Assembly: GCA_943737045.1 (NCBI GenBank) | Contig: CALSFV010000368.1 | Location: 62,001-126,000 of the forward strand | DNA length: 64,000 nt | Reading direction: 5' to 3' | Source: Parapristionchus giblindavisi | Taxonomy: Eukaryota > Nematoda > Chromadorea > Rhabditida > Diplogasteridae | Shown here: in pieces, positions 12,198 to 23,360 of the stretch | Numbering within the stretch: position 1 is the stretch's first letter | Layout of the letters: each line of letters begins with the position of its first letter | Made by a program: the position numbers and the translations under genes | Notes under the pieces: model-generated | The model's database searches: none | What the model saw: only the letters and a program-made list of their open reading frames with translations | What the model was told of the DNA's origin: nothing

Positions 12198-15100
12198 ATC
12201 AATTCGATCAATATGTGAAGATGATACACTTCTTACTGTAATATCAGATCGATCCATATCTGATAAAAGAAGAAGATCTCTTGCCAAAGCTAATATCGTC
12301 CATGTAAGTGTGTCTCATTTTGAGATTATGAGGTTTTTGAAGAGGGCAAAAAGATGATAGGAGATGGGGAAGGAGAGGGAGAGGGAGAGGGAGAGGGAGA
12401 GGGAGAGGGAGAGGGAGAGGGAGAGGGAGAGGGAGAAAGAGAGGAAGAGGGAGAAAGAGAGGGAGAGGGAGGAAGAGGGAGAGGGAGAAAGAGAGGGAGA
12501 GAGAGAGGGAAGAAAAGAAAGGAAGGAAGAAAAGTATACGATTCGTCTCTGCATTCACTCTTCTATTTTGATTGTACTCAATATTGAAGTTGAAAGAAGG
12601 AAAAGAAGACAGAAGAGGAGGGGAGAGAGAGAGGGGGAGGGAGAGGAGGAAGGAGGAAGGGGGAGGAGGGATAGAGAGAGAGGGATGTACTCTATATTCA
12701 TTGGTTATAAGTATCATCTTGATTGGCTTCGTTATCATGAGAGATTGAATAAGAAATATAGAAGGAGATGAAGAGGAAGAGTAGATGAGGAATGAAGGTT
12801 GTGAGAGATAGAGATGGATAAGTGATAGATGGATAGATGATGTATTCTTCATTCTTAATATGACTATTCTATTTTACATATAATGGAGGGTATTGGGGAA
12901 TAAAGAGTCATTTAATTCATCTTTTAATGTTTATGGATTAGATAGAGGAAGACTTATTTTACCTCTCTTTCTCCATATTTTTGATACATTTCACATCCGA
13001 TATCCTCACTTCCATAATAATATTTACTTAACATTAAATGAAATATACACTGAGTATATTATAGTCATTTAGATTAATTATGAAGAGAATTAGATATAAC
13101 TGTTACTGAGAATCTTTCTAATCTACACAATAAATGTCCATATCATGAGTTATATTCTCTTACTTTCAGTTTGTATTATGGAATTCTCGAGATATTTCAT
13201 TGATTGAATATATGTCAAGAGTTAATTCAAGATTGAGAATATTACCTGCTTTGTATACTGCATTGGATGAGGTTTGACTATTCTATATCTTTATCTCCTC
13301 TCCTCTTCCTTCCTCTCCCCTCCTCCTCCTCCTCTTCTCATTTCTTCCATTCATGAACTACTTTCATCTCTCATCATCTCATTATTATAGTTCATCATCA
13401 TTCACTATATCTCTTATATTCTCTCATTATAATGATGACTTATTCTCATGGTTAGACTCACTTCTCTTCCCTTCACGAGAGAGACTATTGTTGACAGCTA
13501 AGAACGGAACGACGGATTCTCCACTCTTTTCCTCTCTCCCCCTCTCCTTCCTCCTCTCTTTCCCTCTCCCTCTCCTTCTCCCCCCTGCCCTCCCTCTCCT
13601 TCCTTCCTCTTCCTCCGTCTATTCATTGCCTCTTTCCATTTGTGATACAAGTGAGTGAGAAAGAATTGAGATCCATAAGAAGAAGGAGACATTCTATAAA
13701 AGGAGAGAAGGAAGGAGATGAGAGGAGAGACCGGAGAGGGGAGGAAGAAGGAAGGAGAGGTAGAGATAGAGAGAGGGAGAGGTAGAGAGAGGGAAAAGGA
13801 GAGGGAGAGAAGTAAAGAGAGAGGGAGAGGAAGAGGTAGAGAGAGTGGGAGAGGTAGAGAGAGGAAGAGATAAGATATGGTTATGGTGTGGTCATCTACT
13901 CGTCTCTTTTCAATATAATGTCTTGTCAGGTCGAAGAAGCAATCGAAGTTTGTGATGATAATAATACTGTCTCCTATGTTAATTCTGCTTATGAGAGATT
14001 AACGGGTTGTATACGATCACAGGTACGATTATTGATTTATTTGATTTGATAAAGAGAAATATCCATCGAATTGAAAAAAATCCAAATTATTGATTGATAT
14101 ATTGATTGTTTCCATTTTCATTCGTTTATCATTTATTGATTATCTTCTATTCTTATAGGTCATAGGCCAACCAGATTCGGATATTCGACGGAAATCTTTA
14201 CCATCTTCATTTGGACGACGAAATTGCGATTGGTCATGTTTACGGGTACAAAATTCATCAGCGTAAGTTGATCTTTGATCTTTGCACTCTCATGATATCG
14301 ATTTTTTCTTATGAATTCTTTATCATTTCAGCAATCATTGTGTATATCTACGAAGGCGAATATCAGATGGATTAGTTCATGAACATAATTGTTAGTCATT
14401 TTTATCAATATATTCATTGAATATTTACATTTATTGATTTATCGTTATTAGAAAACAAAATGACTTTCTTTGAAAACTGTATATTGAAATATATTTTGCC
14501 GTTTGTTCATTTTATTTTAGTTCTAACGTTCCTCGTTTAAATTACGATACTTACATAAAAACGTAAATTAGCCCCCAATTCCTTATCATAGAATGAATCA
14601 ATATTCAATTCATTTATTTGTCTATTTATCATTATTATCGATTTCTTTCAGTTGGAACAATGCATCGAGATTTATCATTGAAGAGTATTCGATCACAAGG
14701 AGGAGGACTTGTTGATGCTCCCATATCTGAAGTAAATATCTTTTGATCTTTGATCTTTGAACTTTGATCTTTGAACTTTGATCCTCTATTTATATGGCTT
14801 TATCTTCGCTTGGCAGCCTGATCTTTGATTTGTACCATGGGAGCATCAGCTATGCCGCTGCATTTTGATCTTTGATCTTTGTCTTTTTCCATCTGATCTT
14901 TGATCTTTGATCTCTTTACCCTTTGTTAGTGTGATCTTTTCATTTCCTTCAGTGTCTTCGGTTATCTTCTTCACTTTCTTCTCTTCTTTTTCGGGGTTTA
15001 ATCGATAGTGACACTGTGGTGAGAGGAATGCATACTGTACATATACAGTATCCCCCAACTATTCATTCTCCATTCAATCGATTATCGATTGTTTGATTGA

Positions 15101-18100
15101 ATTGAGATTGAATGAAAGTGTACTGCATGGGCTTTATTCCTCCCCTTATATAATAGTTCTTTGTTAGTGAATAAAGTGATAGACTAGGCATGTTTGCCAT
15201 TTGTAATCCATAAATCAATCAATCAATCAATATTTCATTGCTTAGCATGTCATTTATTGATTAGATCTCATATTTAATGGATTGGCTTTCTATGAAGATC
15301 CCTACTCGTTCTATTATTGCTTTGTCTCAATATTGTAAATGATAATATGAATGATTAGTCATCCCTATCAGTGTTTATTATATCAATAATCAATTCAATC
15401 AATAATAATATTGAATATCTTTTAGGTATTATCATTGTTACGAGAAGCATCTCTTTTATGTGAAGGAGGGGAGGCTGCAAAGTATATCAAGGTATCTTTT
15501 ATCATAACTTTCTTCCTTTTCAAGCTAGTCTCCCGATTTTTAATCATGATAACTTGTCTTAATTGTCGTAAATTCACATGGTTGAAATGAATTTTTTGTG
15601 TTATCCAAAATGTAAATGCTCAAATATCGATTTTTATGCCCAGAACATTCTTGAAGCTCGGCATTTGAAATTAGCTGGAGAACTTTTATCCATTTCGATG
15701 AACCTCTCTCGGTCATCTATAGATAGTCATCATGATTGTAATGGATATGAACCATATCAATTTACGAATATTAAGACTAGTTGTCATTATTAAAAATGTG
15801 TAGACTGTGGCTAGAAAATGAAAAGAGTTATACCATTCATTTTGGCGAATACTTTATACGTTCGTTCAATCAGGTGTTTTATCTTATTTCTAGAATAGAA
15901 TAGAATATATTTTCTATTTGTGTCGTGGAATATGAACATGTTGCTGAAAAATGAATATTGAAAGATATATTGATTACAGGATGCAGTTCGATTGTTATCA
16001 TCACAAGAGATATATGCTCCTTCTATTACACGATTCAGAGATGGAGATAGAATTGCTACACAATATTATGATGGATTGATTAGGGTATGTTCCTCTTGAT
16101 AGAATAGAATAGATCTGAAATGAAGAAGACGAGGTTATATAACAGATGTTATTCATGTGATCTCATTGTTGTCTCATCCAATTCATTCAATCGATCATTG
16201 ATTGATTCATTGTAGTTACAACAACCGGGTCGTCAACGTAAACGAAGTGTAGTAGATGCATATAGAGATAAGAGATCATGTTCTGATGCACGACGAAGAG
16301 TATCTGGAGAGGTATACTGAATATATCTATTCATTGAAGTATTCAATGATTCTATTAGATATTAATCCTCCCAATGAGATGAAATTGGTCATAAAGATGG
16401 ATGACTATTCTAGGTTCGACAAGCACTTGAAAATGAACATCAATGGACATTTGATGTATTGCAATTAGAACGTGTCTCTGAACATCATGCACTTTCACAA
16501 TTAGCCCTCAAGGTATCTATCGATTTATTGATTGATTTATTGATTGACCACTGTTACCGTAATCAGATCTTTAATCGATGGAAAGTGTGTGAGATGTTAT
16601 CATGTCCTGAAGATACAATGACTCGATGGTTATTATCAATAGAAGCTCATTATCATCCAGCCAATGCATATCATAATGCCACCCATGCAGCTGATGTTCT
16701 ACAGGTATTCATTATCATTTTGATACAGATAAGCGCTATTACTCTCTCTTCATGTCTCATTTTCCATATAATGGGTAATTCAATCGAGATAATTATGATT
16801 TAGACAACTGGGTGTAGCTACTTTTTTATAATGCTTTTTAACGTCATTGCGTTAATAGACGATAGGTCCAATATAATACGCTATATTGAATTTTACGCCA
16901 CGACTTTAGACTTATGTTATTGAATTTGCTTTCTTGGAAAATGTCATAATTTAGTCTAGTGTATTATGTTTATGATGAGAGTACTTTAAGATTATTTTTA
17001 ATCTTTTCATAGAATGGAGGACTTTATATATCATTTAAAACATTTAATCCTCCCTTTTACGTTGATAGAGATGATAAGAAAATGCCAAATATGATATTAT
17101 GATTGATTGTGTTGAGTGATTAGAGTGAGATTGTCATATTGATTGATCCATCCACAAAGATGACTAATATCTTAATTCTGAGTGGAATATTAGAAATATC
17201 GATCGATAAATATGATATTATTGATTGATTGTAGGCAACATCATTCTTTTTGGATGCTCCATCAGTTGCTACTTATGTAGTAGAAAGTCATGCAGCAGCT
17301 TCATTGATAGCAGCAGCCATTCATGATCTTGATCATCCTGGTTTGTTTGTTAATCGATTGGAATATTATAAAATACATAATTTGATTAAAGATGCCATCC
17401 TAATACTTGATCTAATTTGAAAATATTGTTAAAAATGCTTAATTTTCTGAAGCCACAAAACTTTTTCGTACAATTTATTATTTTAATCAAATTATTAATT
17501 TATTTGATTGTTTTGTAGGTCGTGGAAATGCCTTCCTAATCAATACTCGTCAATCATTATCGATTCTATATAATGATTTATCTGTACTTGAGAATCATCA
17601 TGTAGCTCTTGCCTTCCAATTAACTCTTCAACAATCCAATAATGTATGATCTTTGATCTTTAATTTTTGATATTTTATTCTATCTCTTTGTGTTTACTTC
17701 TGGTTATTCAAGTAGGTTGAGTACATATCTCTTCTCTTCTTCTCTTTTCAAGCATTTGTTTATATCTCACAAGGAATCAATTCGTCCTTATAAGATTACA
17801 ATATAATCACTATAATTTCTCTCTCTCACATCATGATCTCTCTCGAAACGCTGTATGAAATTTAGTAAATATCTACAAATCAAACCATTAGGATTGATTT
17901 TGGACTCTTGACTATCAAATAGAGAGTCCAGTGGATGAGATCTTTTCTTATAAATGAAGGTTACGAGTTCGATCTTGCATGTTCTTTTGCTAATTTTATA
18001 AATTCAACTAAAACATGAAACAAAAATTTTAATTGTATCTTAAAAATAATTTGGGTCCTTTTAGCTAATTGGGCATTAAATGAATGAACACTCTCACTGT

Positions 18101-19368
18101 TTATTGCGATCATTTTTTTTTTGTTAATTCGGGTTGACGAACTGAATTTGTTCTAACAATTCAAAAGTGCGACAAAAAGTATTTTTCATGTATCGACAGA
18201 ACTTTAAAAATAGCAAAAGATTATGGCAATGAGGGATCGAAATCATAACTATCAGCTCATTTTGTCATCATGAGCCCCTTTTCAATTAGAGCTTATGATA
18301 TTTCATATCGATAAAAATATATAAAGTATATATTGTTCATTAATTCATTATAGATGAATATTCTTGCCAATCTTCCACGTGAAGAATTTGCTTCAATGCG
18401 TAGTTGTATAGTAGAAATGGTATTAGCTACGGATATACGAAGACATTTTGAATATCTTGCCAAGTTTAATCAGGTACAATAACCTTATCATCTCAAATTA
18501 CGCTTTTTATATTCTATTTTTAATTTACTTTTTTTCCATGTGAAAAATAGTTTCGATAGAGTTGGCAGAATGTGAAAGATATTCCATAATGATAGTGAAT
18601 TGATCGATGATGTTTGATTTCAGATGGAATTAACAGATGATAGAGAATCAGAAAGAGAAGCTCATTCTGTTACCATATGTAATATGTTATTGAAATGTGC
18701 TGACATATCTAATCCTGCTAGAGAATGGGGATTATGTGAGAGGTACTGTATCTCATCATTACCGTATCCAATCATTACCGTATCCGATAAGTACCGTAAT
18801 ATTTTCATAGATGGGCTCATCGTATCGTTCAAGAATATTTTGATCAAACGAGAGAAGAGAAAGAGAAGGCTTTACCTGTTACAATGGCATTCTTTGATAG
18901 GGAAACATGCAATGTACCTCTGACTCAGGTATACTGTAGTTATTTATTTATTTATTTCTTCCTTCAAATATATATTCATAAAGAGATGGAAACATTTGAG
19001 ATGGAATTTCGTCGCATCTAAGCAATTTTCGTTACTGTATATTACGGTATTCCAATCAATAATTGTCCATTCCAGGTTGGATTCATTGATATGTTTGCAC
19101 GAGAAGCATTTTCTTGTTGGACTCAATTCGCTAGATTACCACAAGTGTTAAAACAGCTTGAAACGGTTAGTTCTTCACTTTTCTTGACGATTGGTCTCAA
19201 ATGATTTTGTACATTTTTCTTAATTGTGAATCTGGAAACATATCTGATAGATATTTCATAAAGAAATATATGCAAATATTTAATAATTGTATTTTCTAGA
19301 ATTATGAAAGATGGCGTAGTATGGCTGATGATTGGACTCCAGGACATAATAATAATCTTTTATCATGA
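12198..19368 (+). CDS. PDE8: PDE8-type cAMP phosphodiesterase, N-terminal region incomplete
   Basis: About 18 exons spell a class I cyclic nucleotide phosphodiesterase of the PDE8 group. The first exon (12198-12302, beginning [12 protein letters not shown]) matches the end of the REC-like domain. A PAS-type segment follows: exon 13172-13271, then exon 13930-14022 with [17 protein letters not shown]. The catalytic HD domain has [11 protein letters not shown] (16667-16703), [11 protein letters not shown] (17308-17340) and [12 protein letters not shown] (18694-18729), so the metal-binding His and Asp residues are present. The last exon ends at TGA 19366-19368. PDE8 enzymes hydrolyse cAMP with high affinity and are not sensitive to IBMX (family knowledge). 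About 600 residues are visible; the start of the REC-like domain is missing and no convincing upstream exon exists before the GC-rich block. A frame open from 11995 would add a low-complexity basic N-terminus. C. elegans pde-6 is the likely orthologue (inference). Confidence 0.9.
12366..12525. repeat. GGGAGA hexamer array
   Basis: A polypurine tract on the plus strand built of GGGAGA/GAGA units, in the first large intron of the PDE8 gene. A second purine patch lies at 12600-12690. Confidence 0.95.
13690..13875. repeat. GGGAGA-rich purine tract
   Basis: A purine-rich run with GAGAGGGAGAGG units in the PDE8 intron just before the PAS exon. The opposite strand polarity (CCCTCT) occurs a little upstream at 13290-13340 and 13525-13600, so the two tracts could pair. 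Confidence 0.85.
17880..18305. repeat. Degenerate inverted pair with tRNA-like segments
   Basis: In a 710-bp PDE8 intron, a plus-strand segment near 17900-18030 carries a stem-loop, a box-B-like GAGTTCGATCT and then CTTTTGCTAATTTT. The reverse complement of 18200-18300 carries a comparable stem (GCTCAT/ATGAGC), then GATTTCGATCCC and CTTTTGCTATTTTT. Similarity is partial. It may be an old tRNA-derived foldback. Confidence 0.35.
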
Positions 19369-20568
19369 TATATGAACGGGTGTTTTCTACTATTACCTCT
19401 TCTTCATCTTCTTCTTCTTTCCTCCATTCCATTCATCATCTACTCATTATCTATCTATCAATTCAATCATTTCTTCATTCTTCATAGTTCACTATTATAC
19501 TTAAAATGATTGATTTCATTTGAATGTCAAACTAATCCACTTCATTTTGTTTGAATTCAAATGAATCAATGGTTATTGTCTTTGTTATGATTTGATTCAA
19601 TATAATCTTTCACACATTCATTCATTTCTTGCCATCATCGGTGTCTTTTCTCATCCTTTCTCCATTCATTCATTCTAGTCTTCATCCATTTATTGCTTTA
19701 TCGTTTCATAGGAAATTTCGATCAAGGTTATGAGTATGATGTTCTTTTCAAAATTAACAAGGAAAGAAAAAAGATTTATGGAGAATATTATTTGATTTTT
19801 GAACATTTTTATTTTCTTTTCTTGAAGAGAATTGTAGACAAAATAAATATAGACGTATAGAGTAATTATCGTCCTAATTCTTTATCATTGTTCTTTGATT
19901 CTTTGATCTTCTTCCTTTCATTCATTCATTCTTTCCTTTTCATCACCCACTTACATTATAAATATTATTGTATCTCAATTCAAAGTATATGAAGAATTAT
20001 ATGAAGATTATGTATTGCAATACAATGATAATTATCAAGCATAGAGCCATTTTGGAGGGAATGGTTGTCACTAAATGATTGAATGGTCTGGACATGAAAG
20101 GTCCAATTCTGTCTTGAATCATTCTTCGTTTATCTTGTTATGAGCACTATTCAAAAAATTCTTAAGAATCAAAGCCGTTGCACTTGATCCTTTTCGAATT
20201 GTGCATTATGAAAAAGAATTCACAAAAAAACCCACGAAGCCCTCGCTCAATACTTCGTCAGCAATTGGTTGATGGAAGGTATACCACTCCTGACTTGCCT
20301 TTAGTTTTCTGGGAAGGGATAATTTTACACTGTTGATCTTTATTCGGTGAGAGAAGAAGAGACGAATCGTTCACGAAAGATTATGTGCGCGTAATTAATA
20401 TTTTGAAATTCAGAAAAATAATAGAAATCGTTCTAACATTTGTGGATGCACGAAATAGTGAATGGACATAATAAGAAAGGATGATGAGAGAATGAATGAG
20501 ATGAGTTGATTGAAGAGTGAAGTGGAGATAGAAAGGACAAACAGAGAATCTATGATTGTATTGATTAG
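19369..20568. other. Intergenic region, no gene seen
   Basis: About 1.2 kb of AT-rich sequence between the PDE8 stop and the receptor ATG. It contains TTCATT-rich tracts and no convincing exon. It should hold the PDE8 3' UTR and the receptor promoter. Confidence 0.6.
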
Positions 20569-23216
20569 ATGAAGTATCTTCTACTCTTATCATTATTATC
20601 TTCTATTAATTGTAGTCCTCATGAAACTAAGTTATTCAACGATCTTCTTAATGGTTGGTTATCTTTAATTTCTTTTTCTCAAAAGTTTTCATATAACATT
20701 CTTTTTAAAATAGTAGATCATGCCAAAGAAAATTTGATTTCTCCTGATCTAACTTTGATCGAAATACCTGAGAGTATTTTATCCTTTGAAAATGGGATAA
20801 GATAGAATATAAGAAATCGTTCTTAAATCTTTTATCTCTGTAGGATACAATCCAATGGAAAGACCAGTAGAGAATGCAACTCAAGCACTTGTAGTCAAGA
20901 TCAAATTCTATCTTCAACAAATACTCGATGTTGATGAAAGAAATCAATTAGTTAGTATCAATGCATGGACTAGTTATGTAAGTTCAATCAATAATCAATC
21001 AATAATCATTCATTCATATCATTTACTGTATCTCTAATTCCCTGTCAACCTCTAACATTCTCTGCCCGTTCATTCCTTCATTGATCTACTAGTCTGATCC
21101 TAATAGAGTGACCCCTTTCCTTGGTCTCTCTCGATAGATCAATATGTCTATTCTTCAACCTTTTGGTTGATAATCATAAGATTTTCTAACCTTTTACCTG
21201 GTTTCCTCCTTTTTTGTTACTTTTTTTCGATTCGCGATTTTTTAATTTCTGAGTCTTTTTTTTGTCCTGTATTTGCTCTCTTCTATTTCAATACTTGAAG
21301 TGTACACTACGTAATTCTAAATATGTTATAAGTAAATGTTAGTAAACTTCAATTTTTTTGAAATATCAGAGTTCATCCCGCGTTGAAACACTATTATTTA
21401 ACGATTTTCTCAAATTGTTGACACTCTTAACTCGAATCATTGACATTTCATTTATTATAACTATTTATGAGCAAATCCTTCACAGTAGTTCTTCCCTCGT
21501 TTTCTATCAATAAATATTATTCATTCAGGTTTGGAAAGATTACAAACTTAGTTGGAATCCAGATGATTATGGTGGTATTCAAGATATTCGATTTCCTGGA
21601 ACAAGTGATCATATATGGAAACCTGATATTCTTCTCTATAATAGGTAACCTATATTTGTCTAATCATTAATCGATTGATTTATTTTTAGTGCTGCCGAAG
21701 ATTTTGATTCGACATATAAAAGTAATATTCTCGTCTACTCTTCAGGTAAGAAATAAATATATGTAATAATAGAATAAATGAAAATTAAATAGGTGATGTA
21801 ACATGGATTCCACCTGGAGTACTTAAATTCGTCTGTTCAACTATTGATGTGACTTGGTTTCCATTCGATGATCAAGTCTGTCAATTGAAGGTTAGACTAA
21901 GGTCAAAGATCAAAGATCATAGATCAATTTTCAGTTTGGTTCTTGGACTTTTCATGGTTTTGCTATTGATCTACAGATCGAGACAGATTCCGAGACTGAA
22001 GAAATACGTAAGAAATTTGAAATTTTTTTATTTTATGAAAATTGATATTTATCTATTTTAGCAACTTATGTGGAAAATGCAATGGATGTTAGTACTTATG
22101 TTGAAAATGGAGAATGGCTTCTATTGAATTCTCCAGCTAAAAGAGAAGTGATTTCTTTTTTCCTTTCTTCTTTTTTCCTTATCGTTAAATTAAAAGGTTA
22201 CTTATTACTCATGCTGTCCTGAACCGTATCCTACAGTACTCTATTATCTTCATGTCAGGAGACGAACCTTATTCTATGGTACTGTATTTGTTCTCACATC
22301 AATCAATACAATTATCGATTAAGGTTTCAATTTGATCATTCCGTCTCTTCTGATTTCATTAATGACAGTTCTTGGTTTTACTCTTCCTCCTGATGCGGGA
22401 GAAAAGATTACTCTAGGTAATCGATATATTGATTGATTATATACCGTAATATATTCATTCAGAAGTAACTATTCTACTTGCAATAGTTTTCTTTCTCTCT
22501 ATGGTCTCTGAGATGACTCCGCCCACTGGAGAAGCTGTACCTCTCATAGGAAATCGATAATCTGTTCAGATATATTTATTAATTTATCGATTAAGGTGTA
22601 TTCTTCTCATGTTGTATGTTAGTAGTATCAGCTTCAGTTGTATTCACTGTAGTCATTCTCAATCTTCACTTCAGAACACCAGAAACACATGAAATGAGTC
22701 CATTGGTAGTATTTTATTTCCATAATCAATCAATAATATCTTTTTTACAGCTTCGTAAAGTTCTTCTGGAATTTCTACCCTGGATTCTGATGATGTCTCG
22801 ACCAGGTTATCGATTCAGTAAAGGAAGTTGCTATAAAGAGAATAAGGTAAGCTATCTACAGTAATCCTTCACTATCGATCCATTGAATTGATAGGCCTCA
22901 TATCGTCTTAAAAGACTAGCCCTAAGGGAAGAACTACCCACACAGACTCCTGTATTCGAAGCTCATATCCTTCTACTCCATGCAATCAATGATCAATTGG
23001 AAGAGGTACTGTATTCTATAAAAAATCAATAAATCAATAATGGATTGATTGTAGTTATCGAAACGTGCTCAAAGAGAGGAACAAGATGCACGAACACAAG
23101 CAGATTGGAGATTTGCAGCTTTAGCTGTTGATAGAGCATGTTTGATTCTCTTCACTCTATTCATTGTTACTTCTTCTGTTGCTATATTCTTATCAGCTCC
23201 TCATTTGTATGCTTAA
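20569..23216 (+). CDS. Nicotinic acetylcholine receptor subunit, alpha type
   Basis: A complete Cys-loop ligand-gated channel subunit. It has a signal peptide ([15 protein letters not shown]) and a ligand-binding domain with the core motif WNPDDYGG (21558-21581) and WKPDILLYN. The Cys-loop contains [13 protein letters not shown], followed by [12 protein letters not shown]. The vicinal cysteine pair YSCCPEPYP (22206-22232) defines an alpha subunit able to form the principal agonist face. M1 starts near [25 protein letters not shown] opens M2, with a Glu at the intracellular mouth as in cation channels. M3 and a short M3-M4 loop follow, then M4 ([14 protein letters not shown]) and the stop at 23214-23216. 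Two oddities are visible: 14 residues rather than the usual 13 between the loop cysteines, and an intron at 22550-22595 that starts GA instead of GT. I cannot assign a specific acr or other gene. Confidence 0.93.
22550..22595 (+). other. Apparent GA-AG intron
   Basis: The conserved M2-M3 linker requires PLIG joined to VFFSCC. The only junction that preserves it removes a 46-bp segment beginning GAAATC and ending TTAAG. Typical donors nearby read GTAATC, so this could be a true non-canonical intron, a damaging mutation, or a base error. Confidence 0.6.
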
Positions 23217-23360
23217 AATCATTTAATCATGATATACTATATAGACATTAAACCGGATACAACACAATACACATAACACACGGGAGTGACAATTTGATAT
23301 ACTTAATGGAAATCGGTATCATAATATCACAGAAATGATGAAAGAATATAGGAATGATAT

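Noticed and set aside
12354..12852. Glu/Arg/Gly- and Leu/Ser/Pro-rich open frames
   Set aside because: Products of the GGGAGA array within a PDE8 intron.
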